Shown here piece by piece: positions 13,001 through 22,522 of a stretch of DNA of 64,000 nt; position 1 is the first letter of the stretch; each line of letters starts with the position of its first letter. The notes under the pieces are model-generated. The model was not told where the DNA came from, did no database searches, and saw only the letters and a program-made list of their open reading frames with translations. The position numbers were made by a program, and so were the translations under genes. Source of the DNA: Anaeramoeba ignava (Eukaryota > Metamonada > Anaeramoebidae); assembly GCA_028826165.1 (NCBI GenBank), contig JAPDFW010000044.1:112001-176000 (forward strand), in the 5' to 3' direction.

Positions 13001-15087
13001 TGATTTATATTTAGAAAAAAAAAATTTAGAATTGAAATGTTATTAATTTTTAAATTTAAAAGGGTGTAAAATACAAGAAAATCTTTTTTTTTTAATTGTT
13101 AAAAAAAGCAAATATTTATTCTAATTCCTTTTTTTTTTAAAGTCTAAAAATTTACCTCTTCATGCAGTTTGTTCGGATAAAAAATGTCTTGTTGATTTTG
13201 CAGATATATTAATTAAATATGGAGCTGATATTGAAAAAAAAGATGTAAATTTTTTGAATTTTAATAAGAAAAAAAAGAAAAATTATTTGACAAAAACAAT
13301 TCATTTGATGATATTTTTAGCAAGTAAAAAAAAATATTATCATTTAATTAATTAATTTATTTATTGATATTTTTTTTGAAGTTGAGAAAAACACCGATCC
13401 AAATTTGTTGTTGGAGTTCAAAAATTTTTGAGTTAGTTCAGTTATTGATTTCGAAAGGTGCTCAAACAAATGTAGTCACTGTAAATTATTCATAATTTTT
13501 CTAAAAAAAAAAATAATTTACAACAAAATAATTTTCTCTTGCTTTCTTGTTAAAGGATGTAATTTCCCTTTTTTTTTAAAAAAATTATAATATTGAAATG
13601 AAAAAAATTTCTTTTCTTTTCTTTTCTTTGCTTTTTTTTAGAAAGGAGAAACATTATTACATCTTGTTTGTGTTTTTTTTTTGTGGATATTTTTCTATTA
13701 ATTTTTAATTTTTTTTATATTTTTTTAAATAGTTATTTTCTTCAACTGTAATTATTTTTTTTTCTTTTCAAATTTTTATTCTTGATTAACTGATTATTTT
13801 ATTTTAGATTGAAAACCCAAAAACTGTTGCTAAAATTGTGGGTTTTTTATTTGAAAAATTAATTCCAATTAATGGATTAAATGTTTGATCTCAAAAAAAA
13901 AAAATTATAATTTTTCTTTTTAGTTTAATAATAATAATAATAATAATAATATTTTATTTTTTAGCAAGTAATTCATTGGAATAATTTCTTGTTTTTATTT
14001 TTATTTTTATTAAAAATATTTATTTATTTATTTAGTTGGTAATAATTTAAAAATATTGAAGAAAAATGATTTTAATCAATTATTTTTTTTTAGAAACAAA
14101 CCGCATTGCATTTAGCAATAGCAACAAAAAAACCTTTAGATTCTATTGAATCACTTCTTGATTATGGAGCTTTTATTGAGATTAAAGATGTAGAATATTA
14201 TATAATACAATTAAGAATATTATCAAGAAATTGATTTGAATGAGAAAAAAAATAGCGAGTAATAGAGAAACTATTTGTTATTAATTTATTAATTTTTAAT
14301 TTTTAATTTTTAATTTTTTAGAACGTAAGAATGTTTTTTCTTTTGGATTTAAAATTATTTGATTAATTTTGAAATTTTAAATTTTTTTATAAAAGGATCA
14401 AACTCCTTTATCACTTGCAAATTCCGAACAAAAAGAATTCATTGATTCGTATTTATCCATTTGTGAGGATATGAATAATCTTCTTGAAGACAATCCATTA
14501 GCTGATTTTACTATTTATTTGAATGAAGGAAATCTTAGATATCATAAAATTATTTTAAATTCAAGAATTGGTGAAGAAAATATTCCAAAATTTTTAGAAA
14601 TAATTTCAACAAAAGAAAAACAAGAAGTTGAACTATTTATGAAATTCATTTATTCAGGTTTGATTTTAAATCCACATCAATATGATATTTGCAAAGAAAT
14701 TTGGGATTCAATTGGATTGAATGATTTGGATAAACAAATTGGGAAAAAAAGTTTGATTTCGAATTTAAGAAAATTAGAAAATGATGAAAATTCCAAAGAT
14801 TTTACAATTTTGTGTGAAAACAAAGAAATTCGTGTTCACAAATTCATTTTATTTGCAAGAAGTGAGTTATTTAGAGGAATGTTTCTTAATGTCAGTGATG
14901 ATTCTAATAAAGTCAATGATTACAGTGGGAGATCTTTTGATTCAATGAATCAATTAATTCATTTTTTTATCAAGATGATTTTCTTGATTTAACAAAAAGT
15001 GTTGCTGAAGAATTGAATGAAGCAAAAGAATTTTATCAATTAAATTCTCATTCTTCTTTTGATCTTAAATTACTTAATTTTCAATAA
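10038..15087 (+). CDS. Ankyrin-repeat protein with C-terminal double BTB module; about 17 main exons plus candidate microexons
   Basis: Main exons: 10038-10136, 10270-10365, 10586-10681, 10893-10988, 11206-11298, 11580-11675, 11953-12048, 12126-12239, 12317-12412, 12654-12755, 12913-12999, 13143-13244, 13382-13480, 13642-13671, 13808-13882, 14094-14189 and 14396 to the end. All are phase 0. Eight are exactly 96 nt (32 codons). Each encodes an ankyrin repeat starting at the Gly-x-Thr-Pro-Leu-His turn (GLTPLH, KITPLHLAA, KQTALHLA, DQTPLSLA). Introns are GT-AG. The last exon holds two BTB/POZ-like segments: NPLADFTIYL...YHKIIL, then KDFTILCENKEIRVHKFILF with ARSELFRGMFL. The same pair ends the RCC1 protein at 19263. 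Near 14960, in a T run, the frame shifts by one; the continuation (YQDDFLDLTKSVAEELNEAK) ends at 15087. BTB proteins often act as Cullin-3 adaptors; that role is inferred. Confidence 0.85.
10196..14324 (+). other. Candidate 3-nt (single-codon) microexons in the ankyrin gene introns
   Basis: Inside the introns an acceptor AG is followed after exactly three bases by a donor GT. Codons and positions: AAT 10196, GAT 10434, ACT 10498, AAT 10761, TCA 10822, CAA 11058, TTT 11123, TTT 11368, ATT 11438, AAA 11760, AAA 11832, AAT 12563, GAT 12842, GGT 13063, CAA 13321, GAT 13556, CAA 13965, TTG 14036, CGA 14256 and AAC 14322. There is also a 6-nt one (TTGCCT 12497-12502) and a 15-nt one (13733-13747). 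Most have a TTTAG-type acceptor and a GTAA-type donor, and all lengths are multiples of three. Counting them as included restores canonical ankyrin linker spacing at most junctions. The alternative is paired sites for recursive or stepwise splicing. Confidence 0.75.
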
Positions 15088-15099
15088 GAAAAAAAAAAC

Positions 15100-17480
15100 A
15101 CAACAAACAAAACATTTAATTTTCGAATCAGAGAAAGAGATTAATAAACCAAAATTTAAAACATTTATTAAAATTAAATTTTAAAACAATTTAAAGAGAT
15201 TTTTATAAAAATAAATTTATTTATTAATTAAAAACAAAATAAATTATTAAGATTTAATTTAAAACATTTATTAAAATTTAATTTTGAATCAATTTAAAGA
15301 AAAGATCATAAATATAAATTTATTTATTAATTAAAAATTAAATAAAAATAAAAAGAATTTTGATCTATTTTTATAAATAAAAATAAAAATAAAATTTAAA
15401 ATTATTTAGATTTAATTTAAATATTTATTAAAAATTAAATTTTAAAACAATTTAAAGAAAAGATCATAAATATAAATTTATTTATTAATTAAAAAGGGAT
15501 AAAAATAAAAATTAAATAAAAAATAATTAAATTTTGATATTTTTTATATTGAATAAAAACAAAAATAAATTATTAATATTTAATTTAAAACCTTTATTAG
15601 AATTAAATTTTAAAACAATTTAAAAAGAAAAGATCATGAATATAAATTTATTTATTAATTAAAAATTAAATAAAAAATAAAAGAATTTTGATCTATTTTA
15701 TATAAATAAAAACAAAAATAAATTATTAAGATTTAATTTAAAACATTTATTAAAATATAATTTGGAATCAATTTAAAGAAAAGATCATAAATATAAATTT
15801 ATTTATTAATTAAAAAGGGATAAAAATAATTAAATTTTGATTTTATTTTATATAAATAAAAATAAAATAAATTATTAATATTTAATTTAAAACCTTTATT
15901 AGAATTAAATTTTAAAACAATTTAAAAGAAAAGATCATAAATATAAATTTATTTATTAATTAAAAAGGGATAAAAATAATTAAAAATTAAATAAAAAATA
16001 AAAGAATTTTGATTCATTTTATATAAATAAAAATAAATTAAATTATTAAGATTTAATTTAAAACATTTATTAAAAATTAAATTTTAAAACAATTTAAAAG
16101 AAAAGATCATAAATATAAATTTATTTATTAATTAAAAAATTAAATAAAAAATAATTAAATTTTGATCTATTTTATATTAATAAAAATAAAATAAATTATT
16201 AATATTTAATTTAAAAACCTTTATTAAATTAAATTTTAAAACAATTTAAAGAAAAGATCATAAATATAAATTTATTTTTATTAATTAAAAAGGGATAAAA
16301 AAAATAAAAATTAAATAAAAATAATTAAATTTTGATCTATTTTATATAAATAAAAATAAAATAAATTATTAAGATTTAATTTAAAACATTTATTAGAATT
16401 TAATTTGGAATCAATTTAAAAGAAAAGATCATAAATATAAATTTATTTATTAAATAAAAAGGGATAAAAATAAAAATTAAATAAAAATAAAAGAATTTTG
16501 ATCTATTTTATATTAATAAAAATAAAATTAAATTATTAAGATTTAATTTAAAAACCTTTATTAAAATTAATTTTTTAAAACAATTTAAAAAGAAAAGATC
16601 ATAAATATAAATTTATTTATTAATTAAAAAGGGATAAAAAAATAAAAATTAAATAAAAATAAAAATTAAATTTTGATCTATTTTATATAAATAAAAATAA
16701 AATAAATAATTAAGATTTAATTTAAAACATTTATTAAAATTTAATTTGGAATCAATTTAAAGAAAAGATCATAAATATAAATTTATTTATTAATTAAAAA
16801 GGGATAAAAATAAAAATTAAATAAAAATAAAAGAATTTTGATCTATTTTATATAAATAAAAATAAAATAAATTATTAAGATTTAATTTAAAACATTTATT
16901 AGAATTAAATTTTAAAACAATTTAAAAGAAAAGATCATAAATATAAATTTATTTATTAATTAAAAAGGGATAAAAATAAAAATTAAATAAAAATAATTAA
17001 AATTTTGATCTATTTTATATAATTAAAAACAAAAATAAATTATTAAGATTTAATTTAAAATATTTATTAAAATATAATTTTTTAAAACAATTTAAAAGAA
17101 AAGATCATAAATATAAATTTATTTATTAATTAAAAAGGGATTAAAAATAAAAATTAAATAAAAATAAAAGAATTTTGATCTATTTTATATTAATAAAAAT
17201 AAAATAAATTATTAATATTTAATTTAAAATATTTATTAGAATTAAATTTTAAAACAATTTAAAGAAAAGATCATAAATATAAATTTATTTGCTATTTCAA
17301 AATTAAATAAAAAATAAAAGAATTTTGATCTATTTTATATAAATAAAAATAAATTAAATTATTAAGATTTAATTTAAAATATTTATTAAAATTTAATTTG
17401 GAATCAATTTAAAGAAAAGATCATAAATATAAATTTATTTATTAAATAAAAAAGGGATAAAAATTAAAAATAAATAAAAA
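15100..17480. repeat. Satellite array, about 14 copies of a 150-172 bp unit
   Basis: The landmark GATCATAAATATAAATTTAT recurs at about 15304, 15462, 15632 (variant), 15783, 15933, 16105, 16256, 16427, 16597, 16767, 16933, 17103, 17269 and 17419. Spacing falls into two classes, near 150 and near 170 bp. The unit carries AAAAAGGGATAAAAA and GATCTATTTTATAT boxes, and its homopolymer lengths vary. No ORF was seen. It lies directly between the ankyrin-BTB and bZIP genes. Confidence 0.92.
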
Positions 17481-18111
17481 ATAAAAAAGAAATTATTAAA
17501 ATTTAATTTAAAACTCTTTCTATTTTTAAAAGTACTTGAAATTGGTTTGAATGTTCCAAACAAAAAAAAAAGAAAAAAAAAAAGAAAAAGCAAAAATTTA
17601 TAATTGAAAAACCCTTTATTTAAAAAGTATCCCTTAAAAGAAAAAAAATTAAGAATTACGAATAAGAAAAGAATTAAATTAAAAATAAACAAATTTAATT
17701 AAAAATTTTAATTAAAAATTTAATTAATAAATTGGGGGTAAAAAAAAATTAAAAAAAGATCTTTTTTTTTTTCTTTTTCTTCAGAGATCCAAACTAAAAA
17801 AATTCAATAAAAAAAAAACAAAAAATTAAATTGTTCCAAAATAGAAATTCAATTTAAAAATATTTTAAAATTTAATGTGCCAAAAAACTCTCAAAAAAAA
17901 ATATTTAAAACTTGTTTTTTTTTTTATTAAATTTAGCAATTAAAATTTCCAAGTTTCAAATTTTTTTTTTTTTTTAATTAATTTTCAAAAAAATTTTCAA
18001 GCTGATCAAATTATAAAATCACTTTTTTCTTTCTAAATTTTTTTTTACTCTTTAATTTTAATAATTTTTTTTAATTTTTTTTTATTTCTTTATTTCAAAC
18101 AAACAAAGAAA
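17481..18111. other. Intergenic region before the bZIP gene
   Basis: About 600 bases of alternating A and T tracts without a credible reading frame. T-rich sequence dominates the last 200 bases before the bZIP start at 18112. Nothing else was recognised. Confidence 0.6.
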
Positions 18112-19074
18112 ATGCTTTTCGGTTTCAATTCAAATTTAGATGAATTTTTCGAAGATTTATTTGAAGATCCAAATACCCCAAATGAAAAGAATCCACAATC
18201 AAGTAAATACAAAACAAAACAAAACAAAACAATAATAAAACAAAACAAACAATAAAACCAATTTTTGGATTGAATCAATTTTTAATTATAATTTTAATAT
18301 TTTTTTTTATTTAATATTTTTTTTTTGGAAATTAAAAGAGGGTTTAAAAATTATTTTCACTTTCAATTCTCCAATTTTATTTAAAAAAAAAAAAGATTAT
18401 TAATTATTAATTTTTGATTTTAATTAATTTGATTGAAATTTCATTTTCGTTTTTATTAATAATATTTATAATAATCATTATATAAAATTTTTGATTTTAA
18501 AGTATTAGATCTCAATATAACATTCAATTATGCAGAAATTTTAGGTTTACGACCAGAAACAAAACAAACAGAACCAAAAAAAGAAGCAAATCAAAAAGAT
18601 CAAAATCCAAAAGAAATTTTATTCGATCCAAAAGTTGAAATTCAAAAAGAAATTCAAAAAGAAATACAAAAAGAAAAAGAACAAAAAGAAGAAAAAGAAG
18701 AAAATCCAAAAAAAACAGTTAATAAAACCAAAAAAGTAAAAAGGGAGAAAATTCCAAAAATGTCGAAAAAATTGAAAAAACAATTGGAAGAAAATCAAAT
18801 CCAAACTATTGGCAATAAGGAAGTTGATCTAGGCGCAAAAATGTCAAGAAAAGAACTCCATAAACTTTCTCCTAAACAAAGAAAACTAAGAACTTTAATT
18901 AAAAATAGAAGAAGTGCGAAAAAATCAAGAGAAAAAGTCAAAAGAAGATTGGAAGATTATGAAGAAAAAATTCAAGAATTAGAAAAAGGAAACGAGGATT
19001 TACAACAAAAAGTTAAGAGATTGGAAAAAAAGAATAAAAAACTCAAGGAGGAATTAAAAAAGAAAAGAAAATAA
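18112..19074 (+). CDS. bZIP transcription factor (2 exons)
   Basis: Exon 1 is 18112-18202 and exon 2 is 18503-19074, phase 1, with donor GTAAAT and acceptor TTTTAAAG, giving 220 residues. The N-terminal 30 residues are acidic and aromatic (DEFFEDLFEDP), like an activation segment. A long Lys/Glu/Gln stretch follows. The C terminus is a classical bZIP: basic region NRRSAKKSREKVKRR fits Asn-x7-Arg, then leucines at heptad spacing (QEL, EDL, KRL, KKL) ending in a Lys-rich tail. Such proteins bind DNA as dimers in the nucleus. Target genes cannot be inferred. The splice is supported by phase and by the absence of a start codon for the upstream part of exon 2. Confidence 0.88.
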
Positions 19075-19262
19075 TCAAAATAGAGTTTGAGAAAAAAAAA
19101 ACCATTTTTTCCACTTTTTTTTTGCTTTTTTCTTATTGTTTCTTTTTTTTTTTTCTTTTTTTTTGGAATAAATTTTAGTTGGAATTTTTTTTTCTCATTA
19201 TTATTTTTTAAAACAAAAATAAAAAATTAAAAATAAAAAATCATTTTTTTTCTTTTTTAAAA

Positions 19263-21527
19263 ATGGATGAAATTATATTTTTTGGTAAAAATCAATATCC
19301 AAAACTTATCAAAAATAAACCAAATAAAATAACAAAACCAATTCAATTTAAATTTGAAAATGAAAATGAAAATGAAAATGAAAATGAAAATGAAAATCAA
19401 ATTAAACAAATTTCATCAGGAGCTTTTGGAGCAATTTTCCTTTTTAAAAATGGAAAAGCAATAGAATATTTAAATGATTATAACTCAAAAAATGATTTTG
19501 AAAAAATTCAAATTGAAAATATTCAAAAAGTATCTGTTGGATCTGAAAATATAGCTATTTTAACATCAGAAGGAAATGTATTTGGCAAAGGAAGATATAT
19601 TTATACAACATTTGGAAATGAACCTAACAATGTTTCATCATTAATTGGAGATGCAAATGATAGAATAATTCAAGATGTTGTTTGTGCAGATGCGACAGTT
19701 TACTTATTAACTTTGAATCAAAATGCTTATGGAATTGGTTCAAATGAATATGGTCAACTTGGTTTTGATTATGATTATGATAATAATATTTTTGAAGAAT
19801 CAGAAAAACCAATTTTAATAATGAAAAATGTTTCTAAAATATTTTCAGGAAATTATTCAAATCATGTTTTTCTTTTAGATTTAAATCATAAATTATTTGG
19901 ATGTGGAAATAATGGTCATGGTCAACTTGGTTTAAGAAAAAAATTAAAACGAAGCTACACAGATAAAATATTTCAAATTCAAAATATTCCAAAAGGTAAA
20001 ATAATTGATATTCAATGTGGATATGGCTTCTCAATAATGTTGATTGAAAATCAAAATCAAAATCCAAAAAGAAAACTCTATTCATGTGGAGATTATAGAT
20101 ATAATGGACTTGATCAAAATAAAAATATCTATGGATTTACTGAGATCAAATCATTTTTATTTGAAAATGATGATTATGTTATTGATTTTTCTGTTGGGCA
20201 ATATCATACTTTGATTTTAACTTCTAAATCGAAATTAATTGGATTTGGAGGTAATTTTTATGGTGAATTAGGAACTGGAAATACACACAATAAATCAATT
20301 CCAATTCAAATTGAACTTCCTAAATTAAGATTTAATGGAGATATTTCTAATTATCATGTTCTTTGTGGATATCAAAAATCATTTCTTTATTATTCTCCTC
20401 CTTCTGTTTCCAATCTTGAAGCTGATTTGATAAAATTATTTGAAAGAAAAGAATTTTGTGATATTTCATTTAAAACAGAAAATGGAGAAATAATTGAAGC
20501 TCATAAATTAATATTGAAATATAGATTAAGAGATGAAAATCAAATTGAAAAACTTCAAGAAATTATTTCAAAAAAATCAATTAAAGAATCAAATCAAATA
20601 TTTGAAATGATTTATTCAAACAGAATAATAAATCCAAAATTATATTCTGAAATTAAAGAAATTATAAATTCAAATGAAAAAATTGAAGAAACAATGAAAA
20701 GAATTTATTTAAATGAAAATGAAAATGAAAAAGATTTTATAATTGAAAGAAAAGAAAAGAAATATAAATTTCCTAAATTAATACTAATAATGAGAAGTGA
20801 ATTATATCGAGGAATGTTTTTATCTGTAACAGAAGATAAATCTAATAAAGTTACAGATTATAGTGAATTAAGTAATAAATCATTTCAATTATTAGAATAT
20901 TGGATTTATTCAAATCAAATTAAAGAAGGAATTAAAATTACAAAAGAAATTATTGATGAACTAGAAACTGGAATTGATTATTTTCAATTAAATCAAACAA
21001 ATCCAAATTTAATTGATTTATTAATTAACAAATTTAATAACCAAATTCTAAATCAAAATCGAAATCAAAATCGAAATCAAAAATCAAAATCAAAATCAAA
21101 ATCAAAATCAAAATCAAAATACAAATCAAAATTCAAATTGTTTAATTTTTTAAAAATCAAAATCAAAATTAAAATCAAAATCAAAATCAAAATCAAAATC
21201 AAAATCAAAATCAAAATCAAAATCAAAATCAAAATCAAAATCAAAATCAAAATCAAAATCAAAATCAAAATCAAAATCAAAATCAAAATCAAAATCAAAA
21301 TCAAAATCAAAATCAAAATCAAAATCAAAATCAAAATCAAAATCAAAATCAAAATCAAAATCAAAATCAAAATCAAAATCAAAATCAAAATCAAAATCAA
21401 AATCAAAATCAAAATCAAAATCAAAATCAAAATCAAAATCAAAATCAAAATCAAAATCAAAATCAAAATCAAAATCAAAATCAAAATCAAAATCAAAATC
21501 AAAATCGAAATTAAAATTCAAAATTGA
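19263..21527 (+). CDS. RCC1-repeat protein with double BTB module and microsatellite-encoded tail
   Basis: Intronless, 754 residues. Residues 1 to about 380 form RCC1-type blades with repeated turns such as GIGSNEYGQLGFD, FGCGNNGHGQLGL and LIGFGGNFYGELGTGN, a seven-bladed propeller in this family. About residues 390-480 form a BTB-like segment (EFCDISFKTENGEIIEAHKLI). About 495-590 form a second one (KYKFPKLILIMRSELYRGMF), the same module as the end of the ankyrin gene at 14471-15087. From about residue 600 the sequence degenerates into Asn-Arg-Gln, then Lys-Ser, then a long Lys-Ile run encoded by pure TCAAAA hexamers. RCC1-BTB proteins are usually regarded as adaptors of GTPase or Cullin-3 pathways; that is family knowledge. 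The native stop has probably been lost to repeat growth. Confidence 0.88.
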   Translation: MDEIIFFGKNQYPKLIKNKPNKITKPIQFKFENENENENENENENQIKQISSGAFGAIFLFKNGKAIEYLNDYNSKNDFEKIQIENIQKVSVGSENIAILTSEGNVFGKGRYIYTTFGNEPNNVSSLIGDANDRIIQDVVCADATVYLLTLNQNAYGIGSNEYGQLGFDYDYDNNIFEESEKPILIMKNVSKIFSGNYSNHVFLLDLNHKLFGCGNNGHGQLGLRKKLKRSYTDKIFQIQNIPKGKIIDIQCGYGFSIMLIENQNQNPKRKLYSCGDYRYNGLDQNKNIYGFTEIKSFLFENDDYVIDFSVGQYHTLILTSKSKLIGFGGNFYGELGTGNTHNKSIPIQIELPKLRFNGDISNYHVLCGYQKSFLYYSPPSVSNLEADLIKLFERKEFCDISFKTENGEIIEAHKLILKYRLRDENQIEKLQEIISKKSIKESNQIFEMIYSNRIINPKLYSEIKEIINSNEKIEETMKRIYLNENENEKDFIIERKEKKYKFPKLILIMRSELYRGMFLSVTEDKSNKVTDYSELSNKSFQLLEYWIYSNQIKEGIKITKEIIDELETGIDYFQLNQTNPNLIDLLINKFNNQILNQNRNQNRNQKSKSKSKSKSKSKYKSKFKLFNFLKIKIKIKIKIKIKIKIKIKIKIKIKIKIKIKIKIKIKIKIKIKIKIKIKIKIKIKIKIKIKIKIKIKIKIKIKIKIKIKIKIKIKIKIKIKIKIKIKIKIKIKIKIKIKIKIKIKIKIEIKIQN

Positions 21528-22371
21528 AATCATAATTGAAATCAAAATTGAAATCATAATTGAAATCAAAATTAAAATTGAAATCAAAATTGAAATCAAA
21601 ATCAAAATCAAAATTGAAATCATAATTGAAATTAAAATTAAAATCAAAATTGAAATCATAATTGAAATCAAAATTGAAATCATAATTGAAATCATAATTG
21701 AAATTAAAATTGAAATCATAATTGAAATTAAAATTGAAATCATAATTGAAATTAAAATTGAAATCAAAATTGAAATCAAAATCAAAATCAAAATTGAAAT
21801 TAAAATTGAAATCAAAATTGAAATCAAAATTGAAATCAAAATTGAAATTAAAATTGAAATCAAAATTGAAATCATAATTGAAATTAAAATTGAAATCATA
21901 ATTGAAATCAAAATTGAAATCAAAATTGAAATCATAATTGAAATCATAATTGAAATTAAAATTGAAATCATAATTGAAATCATAATTGAAATCAAAATTG
22001 AAATCATAATTGAAATCATAATTGAAATCAAAATTGAAATCAAAATTGAAATCATAATTGAAATTAAAATCAAAATCATAATTGAAATCATAATTGAAAT
22101 CAAAATTGAAATCAAAATTGAAATCAAAATTGAAATCAAAATTGAAATCAAAATTGAAATCATAATTGAAATCATAATTGAAATCAAAATTAAAATCAAA
22201 ATTGAAATCATAATTGAAATCATAATTGAAATCAAAATTGAAATCAAAATTGAAATTAAAATTGAAATCATAATTGAAATCAAAATTGAAATCAAAATTG
22301 AAATCAAAATCAAAATCAAAATTGAAATCAAAATTGAAATCATAATTGAAATCAAAATTAAAATTTCAAAT
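21150..22371. repeat. Hexamer array passing into a 12-mer array
   Basis: About 21160-21505 is almost perfect TCAAAA hexamers and forms the 3' end of the RCC1-BTB reading frame. From 21506 to 22371 it changes to 12-mers of the type AAATCATAATTG and AAATCAAAATTG. The complementary strand is open for about 400 codons (Met-Ile-Ser-Ile repeats), which is an artefact. Confidence 0.93.
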
Positions 22372-22522
22372 TAAAAAAATAAAAGAATTGAAAAGTAAAA
22401 TGAATAATACTCCCACATTTTTTTCATTAAAAAGAAATAAATAAAAAGATTTTTTTGTTCCTAAAATAATTTTTTATTATTAATTTTTTTTTTAAATTTT
22501 TATCTTTTCATTTTTCTTTTGA

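Noticed and set aside
13642-14100. Separate small gene between ankyrin exons
   Set aside because: The short ORFs fit as ankyrin repeat pieces in phase with neighbours (KGETLLHLVC, IENPKTVAKI).
15100-17480. CRISPR-like regular spacing
   Set aside because: Units of 150-172 bp repeat in full with no unique spacers, no cas genes, in a eukaryotic context; it is a satellite.
21150-22355. 401-codon minus-strand ORF of Met-Ile-Ser-Ile repeats
   Set aside because: It is the complement of a 12-mer/hexamer array, with no non-repetitive sequence and no homology; a consequence of period-6 repeats lacking stops.
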